From: Saururus chinensis
Taxonomy: Eukaryota > Streptophyta > Magnoliopsida > Piperales > Saururaceae
NCBI GenBank assembly: GCA_035235625.1
Contig: CP141149.1
Location: forward strand, 36,945,753 to 37,009,752
DNA length: 64,000 nt
Direction of reading: 5' to 3'
Positions 26,960 to 40,050 of the stretch are shown piece by piece; position 1 is the first letter of the stretch; the number at the start of each line of letters is the position of its first letter. The position numbers and the translations under genes were made by a program. The notes below the pieces were generated by a model that was given only the letters and a program-made list of their open reading frames with translations, did no database searches and was not told the origin of the DNA.

Positions 26960-27511
26960 TGAGGGTAGTCATAACCTGAAAATAAAATCCTAAAGAAGGG
27001 ACAACATTAATTATATAGTTAGCTATTATATTTTCATGCATGCTTAATCAATAATGACATTTTGATATTATATATATTGGAGAGATAGGATCAACTAAGG
27101 CTCTCATTCATTTTCTTTTATTTAGTTATGTCACGACTTGAGGTATTATTTTGAGTATACATGTATTGGGCGAATTGAGAGCTTATGCATGTATTATTTT
27201 GGACTTGTTTATGGATTGTTTACATTTGGATTGTTATCAGACTTGTACTTGGCTATGCGTGGGAGATATATATTTAAGCCCATGGCCATGGCACTCGTGA
27301 TTTTTGTTTGATCTCATGCTCAAGGTTATTAGTCACTGTGTCTTGTTGATTTATAAAAAATTCAGGTTGTGTAATTTTAAAATTGACGATGTGAAAAACA
27401 CAAAATATTTTCACATGTTTCAAATTTCATCAATTTTCACAAATTACAACCATTATATTACAAAAAAAATTCATAATATTTATGAAAAATAGTTTGAAAA
27501 ACCTAAGGCGT
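26960..27511 (+). mobile_element. LTR family H, 5'-truncated
   Basis: The 3' end 'tttgaaaaacctaaggcgtgata' region and the blocks 'ggagatatatatttaagccc' and 'cacaaattacaaccattata' match the reverse complement of 45985-46350. The left limit is approximate because the upstream part is too diverged to follow. Confidence 0.55.
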
Positions 27512-28011
27512 GATATGCATAAACATAAACTATTATTTGATTCAACTTGCTTAAATATAACTCTCTCTCAAAACTCAATAGCCATGGAAACACGCTTTTC
27601 TCACAAACCTCTAGAAGAAAATTAGGAGAATTCCTACAATGGCCATGAAGCACCAATGTTTTTATCTCATTGGTGCAATAATGTGGCCCCCCTAGTGGTC
27701 CATTCCAAGCTCCGTCTTGGTAAATCACAAAGGTCCCTTCAACTTTTTTGGCTTATGTCTTGTGTTTTTCCACATCCAATAGCCCCTTAAATAAACTCTC
27801 AAGTCGATTTAGGTGTTAGACTTTCACTATGAATCAAAATTTATCATAAATACCCTATTTGAAGCAAAACTATGTTCATCTATGATCAATCACTACTACA
27901 AACATGCTATAGTGTAGATTCCATAACCCTTTCCGATTGATTGGACAAGAATATCATAGTACCTAATTCACTATTCATTCTCGATCAATAGTGGAGGCAA
28001 TGGGTCATGGC
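27512..28011. other. Non-coding, no recognised feature
   Basis: No supported ORF or repeat structure could be assigned. Confidence 0.3.
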
Positions 28012-29511
28012 GTAACACCCCATATTTTTAGAAGAAAATATTAATAATTATTTTATATTTTAGATCATCAGTAACCATCGATGTGTCAATGGACTTGCCA
28101 ATGGAACTCAATAAATTTATGTTAGTGGACTCATCAACGTGTTGATGAAGCTGCCAATGCTAACTAGGTGCATGCAGTTACTCCAAAATATGAGTCAGTT
28201 AAATAGTTTTGGATTTTGTGGGTAGTTATGATAATTTTTAAAACTTATGAATGGTTTGAGAAGATGAAAAACGAGTCCAAGGGGAGAGTTGTGGCTTGAG
28301 AAGAGAGCAGTTGACAATCAAGAGTGAAGTGAACACCGAAAATTGGGTGACACTCACGTTTCAAGGTCGGATGGCTTTCTGAACTTGAGGCTTTACTGAA
28401 TTGGTGTAGTTTTGGATTTCCTTCATGCTCTTCATGATTTGTGTTGGATATATTATTAGTTGAAGTAAAATCCTTTAGTTTTACAGTCTTCATAGTCAAA
28501 TTCATGGTTTTTATAGTACTATGAAGTAAAATTAAGGTTTGGATCAATGATTCCTTCTTTTGGGAAAGATTTTCATGAAGAATATACATAATTATGTTCT
28601 TATTGATAAAGGTGGAAGACTGAAGAATGTGAAGGGTTTTGAAGCTTATTCATATCACATTGGCATACAAAAATCACTAGAAAAGTTTTAGAATTGATTT
28701 TCCAAGTGATTTCAGAGGTTTTAGAAGGTTTAAGGGTAAAAAGGTAAAAATACAGTAGATCAATCAATTGCTGTAAACCCCTTTTTAAAATTGTCATGAC
28801 AAGGATTTTTAAAACCCTTTTTAATAAAGGACACATGATAAAACATGCAAAAAAAAATTTCTTTTATAAATACAAAACAAATCTTTCCTGCTTCATGTTT
28901 GAGTTGCATGAACGCATCTATTTATGGGCTTACTGAGTTCACTATTTTGAACTCCCCTACTGGGTATTTTCTTATTGAATATGAAAATACTCATTACCCT
29001 ATTTTTTTAGCCCTGTTGTTTGGGAGGCTTTTGCAGGTTTGTGACGAAGAGCTCCTAGAGATGGATGCTCGTTTCCGTGGTGGATAGTTTCCCTTTGATA
29101 GGTATATTTTTGACTCACTGTGAGTATCATTTTGTGCCACGATTTGATGTATTGGGTGAGATAAGATTTAAGGTGTTTATTGTTTTTGGACTTGTTATTT
29201 GGATTACACAGTAGACTGTTTATGGGACTTGCACTCAGGGATGCCTGAGATAGATTTGTATTTAAAATCCATGATCATGGTAATTTATTTGTACATTTAT
29301 TTTCGAGTAGCGCCTTAGGATTTTTGGTTTGGCCGTACAATGTTTGATCAAATGAGAAAATATTTGGATGGGAAAATTGATGTTTAGTGTTTTAAATTAT
29401 AAACTGTTTTCATAGGTTTTGTAATTGATCAGTTCTCCCCGATTTACAACTATTATATTAAAAAAAATTCATGAATTTTAAGAAAATGTGTTAAAAAATC
29501 TCGGGCATTAC
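28012..29511 (+). mobile_element. LTR-like repeat ending CTCGGGCATTACA
   Basis: Begins 'gcgtaacaccccatattttt', the usual TAACACCC start of many plant Ty3/gypsy LTRs, and ends CTCGGGCATTACA at 29511. The 3' third (from 28920) follows the same order as LTR A: 'ctgggtattttcttattgaa', 'cattaccctattttt', 'gaggcttttgcaggt'. The 5' part instead has 'gtcaatggac' and 'gccaatgg' words like family C. It may be a separate family or a recombinant. No target duplication was found. Confidence 0.5.
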
Positions 29512-29599
29512 AACTACATTCTCCCACTTCCACTTCGGAATAGGAAGTGGTTGTAGTAAGCCGCCCAGATGACGATGCTCCACCTTGAGTTGCTGGCAA
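29512..29599. other. Short spacer between two LTRs
   Basis: 88 bp containing an inverted word pair around 'ccacttccacttcggaatag' and 'gaagtgg'. No gene. Confidence 0.3.
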
Positions 29600-30219
29600 T
29601 GTGACGCCCGAGTTTTTCCTTATATTTGATTGAAATTTTACTAAAATTTTGTTTCAAAATACAGATGTAAATAAAAAGAACCAACAAAATTCAAAATATA
29701 TGAAAACAATTTTCATAAGTTAATTCATCTTACAACAAACCAACATTCTCAGTCGTGACCCGAAATGAAAACATAAAAGTGAAACCTACCATGGCCATGG
29801 TCTTTAAAAAGAAACAAATCTCATGCCTTTCTGAGTACAAGTTCTTCGAGAGTCTGTGTTTTAAATCATACATATATGCACAAGTCTAGAAAATAATACA
29901 TTCAACTCTCACCTTAAGTAATACATTTAATCGTGGCACTAAAATCCCCATAACTTCACTACGACTTCGCTGCGATCCAGGTCAAGGAAGAATAGTCTAC
30001 CATGGGGAATACTCCAGTCCAAAAATCTATCGATCGACCTGCAAAAGCCTCCGAACGAAGGGCTAAAAAAATAGGGTGAGTATTTTCGTACTCAGTAAAG
30101 GAAATAAATCAATGAACCTCGCAAGTTCATACATAGAAGCATTCATGTAACCACACTGAAGCAAGAAGTATATGTAGCATAAATAAAGTATCTTACACAG
30201 ATACAGTCGTACTGGCTAA

Positions 30220-30500
30220 ACTTACACTTACTCTTGTAGCATACTCTTATACTTACACTTACACTTATACTTACACTTACACTTATGCTTACACTTACAC
30301 TTACAGTCTGAATCAAATTCTCACCAACTTACTCGTACAATCGTACACTTACACTTACAACATTCACATACTCATACGGCCTTATTTGTACGAACTTACT
30401 TGTATGACCTTACTCGAACCATATTACTCTTATAGCATACTCTTACTCTTACCGTCTTCCTTAGAAGCTTACACTTACACTTACTTAAAATCGAATACAT
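30220..30500 (-). repeat. Degenerate ACTTAC hexamer array in LTR A copy 2
   Basis: Runs of 'cttacacttacacttatact' type, the counterpart of 3720-3990. It makes a spurious 69-codon ORF (30386-30595) of low complexity. Confidence 0.75.
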
Positions 30501-33360
30501 ATAACTTACTCTTACTATCGTACACATACTACCGACAACTGAAGCTCATTACAATTAATAAGCTCCAGAGTTGGAAAGGAAGGGAATGCCACTAGGGCAT
30601 CACCTTAACCTTCGGGGAGCAACTAGACACCATGGACTTTTCCGAAGGCAAGACACACCTATGCTCATGGGGCACATGATCAAACAGATAAGAGCATATC
30701 CATGATACTACTTACCTGATCATGCAAATGCCAACTCTCTAGGGCCATACAGTGCTAACTAAGGGCGGAAAATATATGGTGCCACTCTTGGGCAGGAGTC
30801 TTACAATGCAACTCTTGGGTGGAACATACAGTGCTATCAATATGCCAAAATACATACAATGCCCATGAAGGGAGGAAATTTATAGTGCTCTCAACAGAGC
30901 ATCAAACATCTAGGCCAAAATATAGCACCGAGACTAAATCCCACAGAATAACATCATGGCTAAACCAGGAAGGACACTCAGTCAATTACTTATCGACTAG
31001 CTCAAAAACAAAACTTAATTCGTCGAATCCCTCAGTCTCAAACTCACAACATTATCAAATTAGGGTTATTTACCATTCAAGTTCAGATTAGTTAACTTAT
31101 GCATGTACAATTATGTTCGGAGCTATTTCCGTCTTACATTCTCTAGCCAACCAAGATGAACTGCACCCGTTCTGAAGCTCTAATCCACAAAGGTAGCATT
31201 CTTTACTTAGCTCATCCCCCACCCTGACACTTACAGTCTAACAAATCTCTACACAACCTTAAACTCAAATTCCACACTCACACCCTTACCATCATATACT
31301 TATGGCCTTACATCTTACACCATCCGCCTTAAAACTGAATCATCTTACTCGAACTCCTCAAATGACACCCTTTAGATTTAAGTCCCGTCATCAAACCCTT
31401 ACCAATTCCTTACTCATTATTTTCTGTTACAATTCACATTACGTACATTATGTGGTACAACTATGTTGTCCACTCTCACTAATTCATAATTCCCCAAAGA
31501 CGTTAAGAACCTTGAATCTTCCAAATCCTTACATCGCTTAGCTGTTCTGCTCATTGCTCCAACGTACCACCTGACTCAGTCCAAACTAATTCTCCACTCT
31601 CATCAAATCCAACCTTTGCCTGTCAATCTACATCTTTCCTTGTCTGACATATAGTCGCAGTTTCCACATTATGGCCCATAAGGTATCCCTTCAACAAACT
31701 TACAATCAAATGAACATACTCGTGCCCATCGATCACACACCACCAGCCCATAACGAAGATCGATCACACACTCTTATCACATACATATAATTCATAACTT
31801 ACTACAGTACCCTTAGTCTTCACTAACATACGCATAATTCACATACATAACATATGCTCATTTAATTAGTATTTATCATGCAAAACATTAAGTTATAAAC
31901 TCCTACCATGCTACTACACAATCAAAGCATGCTATTATGAAATTATGAGTTCAAGGTTCCCTACCTTGTAATCCATGCGAGTTTAATGGCAAGCACACGA
32001 CGGTGGCGGAAATGATAGCGGAATACGCGGCCAAAAGCATCGCACTGAGAGAGTTGTTGTCCCGAGGATTTTTAGAGATGCTGAAATTAATCTCGATAAT
32101 GTTAGACTAATTTCACTCGAAGCAAAGGTTGGGTGCACTAAGGTGCTAGACATAAGGTCGTGCTACTAGAAATGACAAAAGCAACCACAGAATGGGGGGT
32201 GACTGATTGGAGGTCGGCCAACGGTTTAAAACACGTGTTGGCCTCAAAACGTTAAAATAGACCACTGACTACCTCTAGAGGCAACAATTCCTCATTGCCG
32301 AAGCCTCTCAACATGGTGGAGAGCTTGGTTGCGTACTCACAGACATAGGAGAGATAAAGGAGGGCTTTAGAGGCCATATTGCCTAATGGTGGAGTCGTTC
32401 CATAAACACATGTTGAGGCACTAAGGCCCAGCATAGGTGGGCGACAAAGGCAATGCCATTTCTAAACGCTACCCACAATCAAATCATTGTACGAACGGTT
32501 GTGCATTAAGCACGGCTTACGGTGGATGATATGGGCACGACATCGGTCGAGCCTTCGATGGGCTTAATCTAATGGCTGACAATATTACTTCCCCTTGGAA
32601 GAATAAGAGTTCGGGAACTCTTTTCCTCATGTTTTGGGTCATGCGTAACAAAAGTGAGGGTGCAGAGGTAGAATCAGTCCAGAAGTGTTTGCCCTTGCCG
32701 TCACTGGTCCAGGGTAGAGCCCATGTCGGTTGGACATGTGGCCCAAGTCAGCACAATATCAAGCTGAACACGTTGGCTTAGGTTGGAGTGGGGCCCATCA
32801 GCGGCAGGTAGAGACGTAGCCCAAAGTTTAGGGGTGTATGATGTGTGTAGAAGACGTGTAGAGGAGGCCGGGAGCGGTGGCCCCTTACCGTTATTGGGTC
32901 AAGCAGACATCTGCAGCTGTCAACACCTAAATAGTTGATCAAAGAATTGAAGGGATGCAATTTAGTTAGGACGATAGTGTGCCGAGTTGGGGTAGCAGAC
33001 ACGCATTGCCAGGCCATGAACGGCCAGACATGGCCGGGGCTAGACCAAGAAGACGGCGGGATCGGGCAATAGCCTGATCGCAGCAAGTCAAATGGACATC
33101 GATGAGGTGTCGTCTGACATCTGAAGGTGGAGAATGGATGCCGCCAAAGAAAGAGGTAGATTTTTCCCCTGGCAAGGGTCGACCGATTGAGCGAAATAGG
33201 ATCGATTGAGGCAAGAGAGGCCAGACCTTGGCACCTTGCTCTTGTCGGCACAAGGTGGCATATCGAAGGTGGATTGGTGGTTTGCGGACGATAGTAGTAA
33301 CACAAGGTAGAAGATCATGGCAAAATTTCTGCCTGGATTGAAATTGGGCAGAGGAGGGGC

Positions 33361-36300
33361 CAAGGAGGCGGCGGCTAGTTAACCGGTCTTCTTTTCATTT
33401 TATTTATCGGTTATCATGTGGTTTAAGCGTTTTCTGATTAAATTCGGTGGGTTTCAAAAATAAATGGGATTTATAAAGGTTTTATTCAAAACCAACATCA
33501 CATTTATGGGTTTTAAGTGATTTTGGGTCTAACTTGAATTTTTGGGATTTTTCTAAATTTTCACTAATTTTTCAAAAATTAGGGTTTGGCGGGACACCCC
33601 TATGGGCCCCACCAACAAAATTGGGTTTTTTTGACCAAAATTCCTCATACATCAATGGAAGACACTATAAAAATTTTTAGAATTTTTTGAGACCTAATTT
33701 TGGGTTGAATTGCTAAATTTCCTAATTTTAGTTAAAAACTCTATTTCTACCCCACATTTCTACAAGGTATAGCCAACCCTTACTATAAAAGAGGATGAGC
33801 TGAGCCATTCCCAAATTGGTAATAGGCTTAGCTAGGAGATTGGAGAGTAATCCCCGATTAGGCCCAAAAGGGAAACGATTAGAGGTGAGTTTAGCTTAAT
33901 CTTTACTTAATCTTTAAGTTTTTCTTAAACTCTTCTTAATCTTGACTTGCCCCATTGTTTCAATCCATTTTGAAAACATAAAACCACTGTTTTACATCTC
34001 TTTTCCAAGCCCCAATCTTCAAAATCTTATTTTTATGCTTCCAAAACTCTAGATCTAAGGTTTACTTTTGATTTTCAAAGCTAAATCGAGATTAGTTGTG
34101 TATTAGCATAGAAATCGTTTTTTTGAAAGGTGTTGGAGGAGATTGAGGGTTCATTCCGACCCAAATCAACAAGGAAAGGTAATGGGTCTCTCAAATCTCA
34201 ATTTTGGGTGGTAAAAATCTCGATTTTATGATGTTATTTGGATGGTTTTTGCTTGATTTAGGCTCTAATGGTGGGTTTAATAAATGTTAATCTTTTGTTC
34301 CTATTTCTTAGGGTTTTGTCTTAAAATGATCTAAATTAGTGTTCTAGAAGGTTTGATGGGATTTTGATAGTGTTTGAGACCATGGATGAATGTTTTAAGG
34401 TGCTTTCATGGAGTCTCAGTTTTGATTTTTGAAATGGGGAAGAAGGCCCAAAACTGCTTTGTTGGCGATCGAACGGCCTACCAGGCCGATTGATCGACAA
34501 CACTACATTTTTGGCAGATTTGCAGTTTAGCCGATCGAACGGCCTTGCAGGGCAATCGATCAACTACACAACAGTTTTGCTATTTTCAAAATTTATGTTT
34601 ATTTCGATGTTTTACTCCATTTGATGATTCTAATAGTTATGAGAGGTGTGTTATGATAAAATTAGGTTACTGAAGGTGTAGAATTGATGATGGAAGTTTA
34701 TGGAATGTGTTTAAGTGTGGTCATGTGGCATTATATTATATATTGATGATTATGCATGTTGATATTGAAGTACCTTGAACCTTTGAATGTTGGAATTCTT
34801 GTGATTAGAGTATGTTCCAGTAAGGATATTATATGGAAAATGGTGAGATGTGTTCTCTTATAATGAGGATGGTTTATGAGTAATTGATGTGATCATGTTG
34901 TGGCTTAATGTGTGAAAAAATCATGCATGTAGGAGTGAGCGCTCAATTTCACATAGATGAATTTAAGCTTTATGGTAGATTTTGTTTTGATTTCAGTTGG
35001 GCATCATTGTTTTGAATGTATTTAAGAATGAATATATTGTCTTATGAGTTTATGTTAAGCGTTGGTCATGTACTTCGAATATTCATGAATACACACACAT
35101 ATGGGGAATCTACTATAAATTTGTAGTTAATTATACTTTGATTAAGATGCATGAGGGGGCTGATTGGGAGCACGTTCCATGTGTTGGAACCCATGTAGGT
35201 CTTGCTCACGGATGTATCATGATATCATGCATCATGGATCGGTAGTCTTGAATGAAGTTTTACTGATGTTTAACCGGAATTGATCGATTGTATGCAATGA
35301 TTGAGATTGAGTGCTGGATTAATCGCTCGGTGAATTAATCGGAACTTGGTTGGTCCAAAAGGACATGTTTTTTATTTAAGTTCTTGTGTGGAACATGTAT
35401 ACTCCTCGGGTTGAGTCTAGTTAAATTGAGATATGAGGGACGAGTTGTGTACTTGTCTTGCGGATGAGATTACTTAGATTGTCATCTAAATCTTGAGAAT
35501 CCAGAGTGGTACGCTTAGTACACAAGCTACCACGTGTTCTAGGGTTCCCTGTGTGGGAATTCGGGCTCTCACCCACTGCAGGAGATGTCCCTGGGTAAAC
35601 ACACCTGCTCTAAGTTCTCTATGTGAGAATCAGATATCCTTGGCTAGGATCGTCTAGGGCGAGACAACCCCAACTCTTTTCTCCTTCCTGTGTGGAAATC
35701 GGACCATGTCTCACCTCCGTGGCCTTGACTGTGTCTACCTGTATGGCAATACTTGTGCTTACTCCTTGATGGAGGTATTCACCATTTGTATTGATGCATG
35801 TGTATTATGAATGCTATGCATGATTATGTATCATGTGTTTGACATGTTTGTCGTGCAGGGTGAATGCGGATGTGATAAGAATACATAATCAGAAATAGTG
35901 TGATGAGACACTATTATGCAGGTTTATGTGATATGGTTGCATGATCAAAAAGGGTGTGAAAGATACTTCTTATGTGATTTATGGAATTATCATGCTTGAT
36001 TTTTGTAAATATGAACAAATACCAATGTGAGATACATGTTAGGTTATAACTTTAATATTTATGACTTGACTTGATAGGTATGTCTTATGCACGATAGCTC
36101 TTATGTTTATGGTTAAATAGGGGTTTTAGCTAGTAAATGATCAGAAAGTGGTATAACATGTTAATTTTGGATTTGAATTGCTACATTGTCATGCCATCGT
36201 GTTTTCTTATTATTATAGTTGCATTCAAACCATTATTGAGTTTTTATACTCACCCCACTTTCCTTGTTTTGTTTTGGGGCCGTATGGCGTGACATGCAAT

Positions 36301-36736
36301 CGGATAGGATCCTCTATATGAGGAAAGGTTGGGAAGAGCTTGGGATTAGGCATGGAGGCCTCTAGACTTTGCATGTTTTTCTGATTATGTTGTTATGATG
36401 TTAGAACTCCTTGTGGAGTGGTTCTTGTTTCAGACTTGTGACATATTATGTCTTTAGATTTGTTTGAGACCTTGTTTTGAGCTAAATGTGTTGGCTTTGG
36501 ATTATTAGTATGTGGGTTTAAGACTTATGGATTAATTTTAGAGTTAAACACATCTTGTCGTTCTACTTATTTACTCTTGCTCAAAGTAGTGCATAACTCC
36601 GTTAATTAGACCGTCCGTAGGTGAGGCATAAGTCTTCAGCTATTAATTTAATTGTTTCTCAATATTGTTGCCCCTGTGCGCTGGACCGGCCCTTGGACCT
36701 AGTTTGGCTTGGGTTGGGTAGTGCCAGGGCATGACA
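33361..36736 (+). mobile_element. LTR family B, solo copy
   Basis: Starts with a mutated version of TGTAAGGACC (CAAGGAGGC) followed by 'ttaaccggtc', and ends GGGCATGACA. It is flanked by exact GGGGC duplications at 33356-33360 and 36737-36741. Shared blocks with other family B copies include 'gggtttggcgggacacccct', 'atgggccccacc' and 'ttatttactcttgctcaaag'. It lacks an interior, so it is a solo LTR left by recombination. About 3.4 kb. Confidence 0.8.
34465..34562 (+). repeat. Paired palindrome cassette in LTR B (33361 copy)
   Basis: Four 10-bp units begin at 34466 (CGATCGAACG), 34487 (CGATTGATCG), 34532 (CGATCGAACG) and 34553 (CAATCGATCA). Spacing is 21 bp within each pair and 66 bp between pairs. 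Confidence 0.8.
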
Positions 36737-38040
36737 GGGGCAGTTGTCGTGCCGTCGCTAGGCCGGGGGAGGGCCAAAGGTTGGTCGCAGTGGCCGGTCA
36801 CTGTTGGCATAGCCGGTGGCCGCAACACATAGTGACAAAACAGAACAAAAAGGGGGGGGGGGGAACGCTCAATCCATATCAAAAAATGGCGGAAGGAGGG
36901 GTCACGGCCGGGGAGGCAGAGGTTTGGGCCAGGGGGTGGCAACCTTGTGATCGCCGGGTCGAGAGAGAGCTAGAGGCCCATCAGCGGTGGCCAGTGATAG
37001 ACGGCACAACCACAGGTCGCAAGAGACAGAAAACCGAAACCGAAAAAAGGGCATAGCCAATCTTACCTAAGGCTGGCAGAGGAGGGTGGGGAGGCCGGGA
37101 CGGAAGTGTGAGGAGTTGGTCATGGTAGGGGCGAAGCTGTAGTAGCGGGCTGCCGGCCATGCAACTAGTGGCGGCAGCAGATCCGACGAAACAAAATCAA
37201 AAGGGTGTCATCGAACAAAATCGGGAAAGAGGGAGGAGAGAGACGGCGATGGCTGATGGGGCTAGGCCGGGCCGGGGATGACAGCAGTGGTGTCGCTAGG
37301 CCGAGGCCGACTGAGTGAAAGCCGGTACTACTGCCTTCGGCCTCTCAAAGTGAAGGGGGGCTGTCACGCCCCGGCGATGCCCGACCAGAGCCGAACCCGG
37401 TCCAAGGGCCGGTCAAGCGCGCGGGGGCGACAAAGTGAAATTGATAAACGATCTAGCGGAAGACTTAACCCTAACCACAAGTGATTTAATAGAATTATGG
37501 AGTACGCACAATCCTTTGAGCAAGAGTAAATAAGAAGGAAAGAAAGAGTGTTGCTTATCACAAAGTAAACAACTAATCTCAAACCCACATGCTTAGTTAA
37601 CTATAGCCCACACTGGCTCAAATAAGTATTAAGCAAACATAACTGTAGAATGTGACATAAATCCAAAACAAAGAACCCTACACAAAGGTTCTAAACATAA
37701 AGCATAAAACCAAAGAAGATAAGTCACACAACGATCTCTATGATCACATCCAAGCCATCTCCGACCTTTCCTCAAAGAGGAGATCCTGTCCGTCTGCGTG
37801 TCGCACCACGCAGCCCCAAATCAAAACACAAGAAAGAGGGGTAAGTTTAACAAACTAAGCAATGGTTTTTAATATCACTATCAACATCAAAAATACGATA
37901 GCATAGCATTATGATCATTCAGATCAAAGATTTACATGGTGCATCATTTTCTGATCACACATACACATCACCCAAAACTGCATCATAGTGCATAATCCAC
38001 ATAATGTCATTCTCATCATAATGTCCTGCATGAAATATAT

Positions 38041-38465
38041 CTCTAACATACATATTCCATTATGCATCACATCAAAATCAACCTGCATGGATGTATCTCT
38101 AACATACATATTCCATTATGCATCACATCAAAATCAACCTGCATGGATGTATCTCTAACATACATATTCCATCATGCATCACATCAAAATCAACCTGCAT
38201 TGATGTATCTCTAACATACATATTCCCACATGCATCATATCATAATAAGCCTGCATAGATGTATCTCTAACATACATATTCTCATATGCATCATATCATT
38301 CTCAACCTACATGGATGTATCTCTAACATACATACTTCATCATGCATCACATCATAACATCCTACATGAATGTATCTCTAACATACATCACATCATAATC
38401 AACCTACATGAATATATCTCTAACATACATATTCCATCATACATCATATCATAACATCCTCCATC
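38041..38465 (-). repeat. Tandem array, 56-bp period, in LTR B
   Basis: Units begin 'ctctaacatacatattcc' at 38041, 38097, 38153, 38209, 38265, 38321 and 38376; one later unit (from 38376) is shortened to 42 bp. Units differ by a few bases. ORFs that cross it are artefacts of the repeat. Confidence 0.9.
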
Positions 38466-39691
38466 AAGGAGTAATCACAATTTGGTGTCACACAAACGGG
38501 ACATAGACAAAGCCACGAAGGCATGTCATGGTCCAAAATTCTACACAAAAATTAAAGAAAGATTGGGGTTGTCAATCCCTAAAGATTGCTTGCCCTGGAC
38601 GATCCTGGCCAAGGATGTCCCATTCTCACACAGAGAATCTAGAGCAGGGGTGTTTGCCCAGGGACATCTCCTGTGGAGGGAAGAGCCCGAGTTTCTACAC
38701 AGGAAACCCTAGAACACGTGGTAGCGGGTGCACACAGCATACCACACTGGATTCTCAGGGTCCAGATGACACTCATAATAACATTCTCACAATCCGCAAG
38801 ACAAGTACACAACTTGTCCCCACATAATTCCATTCAACTAGACTCAACCCGGGGAGTGCATTCGTTTCACACAGGAACTCAAATCAAAATATGTCCTTTC
38901 GGACCAATCAACTTACGATTAATCCACGACCGATCAATCCGGCACACAATTTCACCACATTGCATCCAATCGGTTAAATTCGATTAACCTCGATGAAGCC
39001 TCAATTGGAAATCTATTTTCATGATGCATGCAACATGGTACATACATGGGCAAGGCATACATGAATCCTAATCCATGATAAGTGCTCTCATCAGCCCCTA
39101 ATGCATCATTCATAATCACAATATCAAGCTTCAACATCATCGTTTAACCCCCACATGTGTGTGTGTAACTAGTAGAAGCATTTTACACAATGCATGTCAA
39201 CATGCTTGAAATTAAACTCACTACCACACTACACATGTGAATTTCCATCTAAATATGAATTCCAGTGGAAATCATAGGAGAAGAAACGTTGAAATCATAA
39301 CTCAAATCAAAACTCAACCACAAAGGCTACACACACATAAGATCATTCATTTCATCCTTGAGTCATGGCATTCACCAACATCCACACATCAACTAACTAC
39401 ATTCTATCATGACAAATCAATCCATTAATAGGTTGTAGTTCTACTGAAAATATGTTTAACCAAAGGGAATCAACCATTCATAATTTCAAGATGACAATTC
39501 CAACATCATGCCACAAAATATAAGTCATTCCACAAATCTTTAAGCATATATCTCAACTCCATAACCTCAATAGCATGCCTTTCCAGTAGCATAACATAGC
39601 TTAAAACACTCCACATTAATATGAAATTGGCAAGCTAAAGTGGAATCATAGAAATAAACATCATATGCACAACATACAATTTTACTGTGTA

Positions 39692-39854
39692 GCCGTTCGA
39701 ACGCCCTTCAGGCCGTTCGATCGGCTAAACGGGAAAAATTCAAATTCATAGTTTGGCCGTTCGAACGCCCAGTAGGCCGTTTGATCGGCTAAACTGGAAA
39801 ACTGCCGATCCGACAATGTTGCCGTTCGAACGCCCAAAAGGGCCGTTCGAACGC
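39692..39854 (-). repeat. Paired palindrome cassette in LTR B (three pairs)
   Basis: Units of CGTTCGAACG or CGTTCGATCG type begin at 39693 and 39713, 39757 and 39777, 39822 and 39843. Within-pair spacing is 20, 20 and 21 bp; between-pair spacing is 64 and 65 bp. Other copies have two pairs, so this copy seems to have gained one. Confidence 0.85.
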
Positions 39855-40050
39855 CAACAAGGCAGAACTGACCATCTTCTTCCTTTCGCAATTCCAAACC
39901 GAAATACCATTGATAACACTTCAAATCAACATCTAACACCCTAATCATCATCAAAAGTCCTTCATGACTTCCAGAATGTTAAACCATATCATAATAATAC
40001 AAAACCCTAAGAAATCGGGATTAAATATTTTCATTTTCTAATCATGTCAT

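Noticed and set aside
36851-36863. Long G runs here and at 45697-45710
   Set aside because: Simple homopolymers whose exact length may be a sequencing artefact; no function inferred.
38041-38465. CRISPR-like regular repeats
   Set aside because: The units are direct 56-bp tandem repeats with no unique spacers, inside a plant LTR. This is an ordinary tandem array.
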